7,965 nt of DNA from the NCBI GenBank assembly GCA_031127185.1, contig JARIET010000126.1, positions 1 through 7,965 of the forward strand, written 5' to 3'. Shown here one piece after another: positions 6,446-7,965 of the stretch. The notes beneath the pieces were generated by a model. That model was given only the letters and a program-made list of their open reading frames with translations. It did no database searches and was not told the origin of the DNA. Position 1 is the first letter of the stretch, and each line of letters begins with the position of its first letter. This DNA is from Gemmatimonadota bacterium. GTDB lineage: Bacteria > Gemmatimonadota > Gemmatimonadetes > Gemmatimonadales > Gemmatimonadaceae. The translations under genes and the position numbers were made by a program.

Positions 6446-7333
6446 ATGACGCCGAACACCGCAGAAATGCTGGCCAATAATCCGAGGCCCGAGCTCGGCA
6501 GCATTGACGTGTTCGGGATGACCAATCCAGGCAAGGTTCGGAAGGTCAATGCGGATCACTTCATGGTGGCGAGTTTTCATCGCTCCATCAACGTGCACCA
6601 CACCAGCATCGTGGATGACCTCGGCCCTCGCGAGACGCAGAATCGCGGCTTCATGATGATTGTGGCCGACGGTGTTGGCGGCCTGCCCACGGCGGGCGAA
6701 GGGAGCGCGCAGGCCGTGAAGGTGATGGTGCAGCACCTGCTCCACGCCACGGAACTCACGTCCACGTTGGTGCTGCTCGACGAGAATGATGCCGTGGCGC
6801 AATTGCGCGCGGCGGTGATGGAGGCGCACCAGAAGCTGGTGGCGCTTGGACAGGCCGAAGGACGCAAACCGGCCACGACGATGACCATGTTCGCCGGCTT
6901 CTGGCCCCGCGTCTTTATCGTGAACGCGGGCGACAGCCGCTACTATCGGCTCCGAAGCGGACGGCTGGAGCGGTTCACCGTGGACCAGACGATGGCCGAA
7001 GTCATGGTGGCGCAGGGTGCGCTCACGCGGGAGAAAGCCGAGTCGTCGCGACTGAAGCACGTGCTCTGGAGCGCGGTTGGCAACGATGAGCTGGCCCCTG
7101 AAGTGCGAGTGCTGGACATTGTCCGCAGCGACCGCCACTTGCTGTGCACCGACGGACTCACCAAGCACGTGAGTGACGAGGAGATCCAGGCGGCGCTTGC
7201 GCGCGACGAAACGTCCGAACAAACGGTGCGCTCGCTGGTTGACCTGGTGCTCGACCGCGGCGGCTCCGACAACGTGACCGTGGTGGTGTGCCGCATCAGC
7301 GGGGACGACCAGCCGGGCGTGATCGCCACCTGA
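6446..7333 (+). CDS. PP2C-family serine/threonine protein phosphatase
   Basis: This is a metal-dependent (Mg/Mn) phosphatase of the PPM/PP2C family that removes phosphate from Ser/Thr of proteins; it is soluble and has 295 residues. Visible motifs, in order, are VRKVNADHF (Arg32, Asp37), VADGVGG with metal ligand Asp75, VNAGDSRYYRL with Asp163, the flap-type segment FTVDQTMAEVMVAQGALT, LLCTDGLT with Asp236, and GGSDNVTVVV with Asp275-Asn276. All the core metal aspartates are present, so it should be active. The usual Glu/Gln of the N-[EQ]-D motif is Ala36. The loop between the first two motifs is long and includes SFHRSINVHHTS. There is no membrane or sensor domain. ATG at 6446 follows the MFS stop by 7 nt but has no clear Shine-Dalgarno; ATG at 6467 is an alternative. 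No Ser/Thr kinase is in view, so its target is unknown. Confidence 0.92.
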   Translation: MTPNTAEMLANNPRPELGSIDVFGMTNPGKVRKVNADHFMVASFHRSINVHHTSIVDDLGPRETQNRGFMMIVADGVGGLPTAGEGSAQAVKVMVQHLLHATELTSTLVLLDENDAVAQLRAAVMEAHQKLVALGQAEGRKPATTMTMFAGFWPRVFIVNAGDSRYYRLRSGRLERFTVDQTMAEVMVAQGALTREKAESSRLKHVLWSAVGNDELAPEVRVLDIVRSDRHLLCTDGLTKHVSDEEIQAALARDETSEQTVRSLVDLVLDRGGSDNVTVVVCRISGDDQPGVIAT

Positions 7334-7341
7334 TCCTCAGG
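7329..7341. other. Convergent gene end with small palindrome
   Basis: The stops of the phosphatase (TGA 7331-7333) and the ABC ATPase (TCA 7337-7339) face each other across TCC. They form CCTGA-TCC-TCAGG, a 5-bp inverted repeat. There is no T-tract on either strand, so termination by this element is doubtful. The transcripts of the two genes probably overlap. Confidence 0.4.
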
Positions 7342-7965
7342 CCAGCCGCCCCGATTCCAGTCGCACAATCCGGGTAGCACAGGCGCGCGCAAAAGGCTCA
7401 TCATGCGTGGAGATGAGCAATGCGCGGTTCGCCCCCGCCAGCGCACGAACGGACTCTGCCAGCGCGTCGCGCCGCGCGGCATCCAGCGCGGCCGTGGGTT
7501 CGTCCATCAACAGCAGCGCCGGGTCTGTGGCCAGCGCACGCGCAATCGCCACGCGTTGTGCTTCGCCGCCTGAAAGCTGCGCGGGGTAGGCGTCCGCACG
7601 ATGGGCGGCGCCAAGCGAGGCAAGCAGCTCATGCGCCCGGCCCGCCGCTCGCTCCGATGGCCAGCGCTGCACATGCACCAGTGCCAGCGCGACATTCTCG
7701 GCGGCGGTCAAATGCTCAAACAGCGCGTGCGCCTGGAACACCATGCCGACCCGCGCGCGCAGGGCCCGGAGCGCTGACTGCGGAGGGATCGGGCCCGGCT
7801 GCAGCACGGCCTCTCCAACCGCGACCGCGCCGGCATCGAATGGTTCGAGCGCGGCGACCACGCGGAGGATCGTGGTCTTGCCTGCACCAGATTCGCCCAT
7901 CAGCACGCACACTTCACCCGGCGCCACATCCAGTTGAACGCCATCAAGCACGCTGCGCTCACCAC
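7337..7965 (-). CDS. ABC transporter ATP-binding protein (N-terminus beyond right edge)
   Basis: This is the ATPase subunit of an ABC transporter, powering import or export through membrane partners not in the window. Numbered from an in-frame GTG at 7951, the Walker A is GESGAGKTT (Lys25), the Q-loop region is VGMVFQAHALFEHLTAAENV, the signature is LSGGEAQRVAIARAL (126-140), Walker B is LLLMDEP (Asp150, Glu151), the D-loop is ALD and the H-loop is ISTHD (His183). All catalytic elements are intact. The frame is open to the window edge, and the upstream residues (GERS before VLDGV) look like genuine family sequence, so the GTG is probably not the start and the gene is partial. The Q-loop style (LFEHLTAAENV) resembles polar amino-acid uptake ATPases such as GlnQ, but LolD-like or other groups are possible. 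It is convergent with the phosphatase gene, so it belongs to another transcription unit. Confidence 0.92.
   Translation of the reverse strand, partial: GERSVLDGVQLDVAPGEVCVLMGESGAGKTTILRVVAALEPFDAGAVAVGEAVLQPGPIPPQSALRALRARVGMVFQAHALFEHLTAAENVALALVHVQRWPSERAAGRAHELLASLGAAHRADAYPAQLSGGEAQRVAIARALATDPALLLMDEPTAALDAARRDALAESVRALAGANRALLISTHDEPFARACATRIVRLESGRLA

Noticed and set aside
6341..7222. Minus-strand open frame (293 codons) opposite the MFS end and PP2C gene
   Set aside because: The plus-strand phosphatase has every family motif. The antisense product is His/Arg-rich with no fold signature and is a codon-bias shadow.
1..7965. CRISPR array, tRNA/rRNA, insertion sequence or integrase, defence genes
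   Set aside because: No regularly spaced repeats, no tRNA-like cloverleaf, no transposase or integrase motifs and no long terminal repeats were seen. Gene style and composition look uniform across the window.

Overview
The window is GC-rich chromosomal DNA, densely coding, with short or overlapping gene junctions. Eight protein-coding genes are supported; two of them run off the ends. No RNA gene, CRISPR array, insertion sequence or phage-like gene is visible. GC content, codon use and gene style point to a Gram-negative-type environmental bacterium. The wording of the homoserine kinase and membrane-protein sequences is reminiscent of Gemmatimonadota, but that assignment comes from memory of protein families and not from a search.

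Layout. (1) Positions 1-1738, minus strand: a two-component system. An OmpR/PhoB-type response regulator comes first, and its stop overlaps by 11 nt the start of a membrane sensor histidine kinase, whose ATP-binding end lies beyond the left edge. (2) Positions 1739-1818: a compact divergent promoter region with a perfect 8-bp hairpin flanked by a 9-bp direct repeat. (3) Positions 1819-4480, plus strand: thrB (homoserine kinase), thrC (threonine synthase with an N-terminal Cys cluster) and an SRPBCC/AHSA1-like protein, joined by junctions of a few nucleotides. Together ThrB and ThrC carry out the last two steps of threonine synthesis, homoserine to O-phosphohomoserine to threonine. (4) Positions 4481-4568: an 88-nt gap with a possible stem-loop and a perfect AGGAGG ribosome binding site. 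(5) Positions 4569-7333, plus strand: an uncharacterised, probably four-helix membrane protein, an MFS metabolite:H+ symporter-type transporter and a PP2C serine/threonine phosphatase, closely packed. (6) Positions 7337-7965, minus strand: an ABC transporter ATPase, convergent with the phosphatase and separated from it by 3 nt; its N-terminus runs off the right edge.

The core content is ordinary metabolism, signalling and transport. No clear defence or mobile system is seen. The points most worth a second look are the repeat-bearing divergent promoter, the unusual GHMP motif of ThrB, the SRPBCC gene locked into the threonine operon, and the unknown Met/His-rich membrane protein paired with a transporter and a phosphatase.
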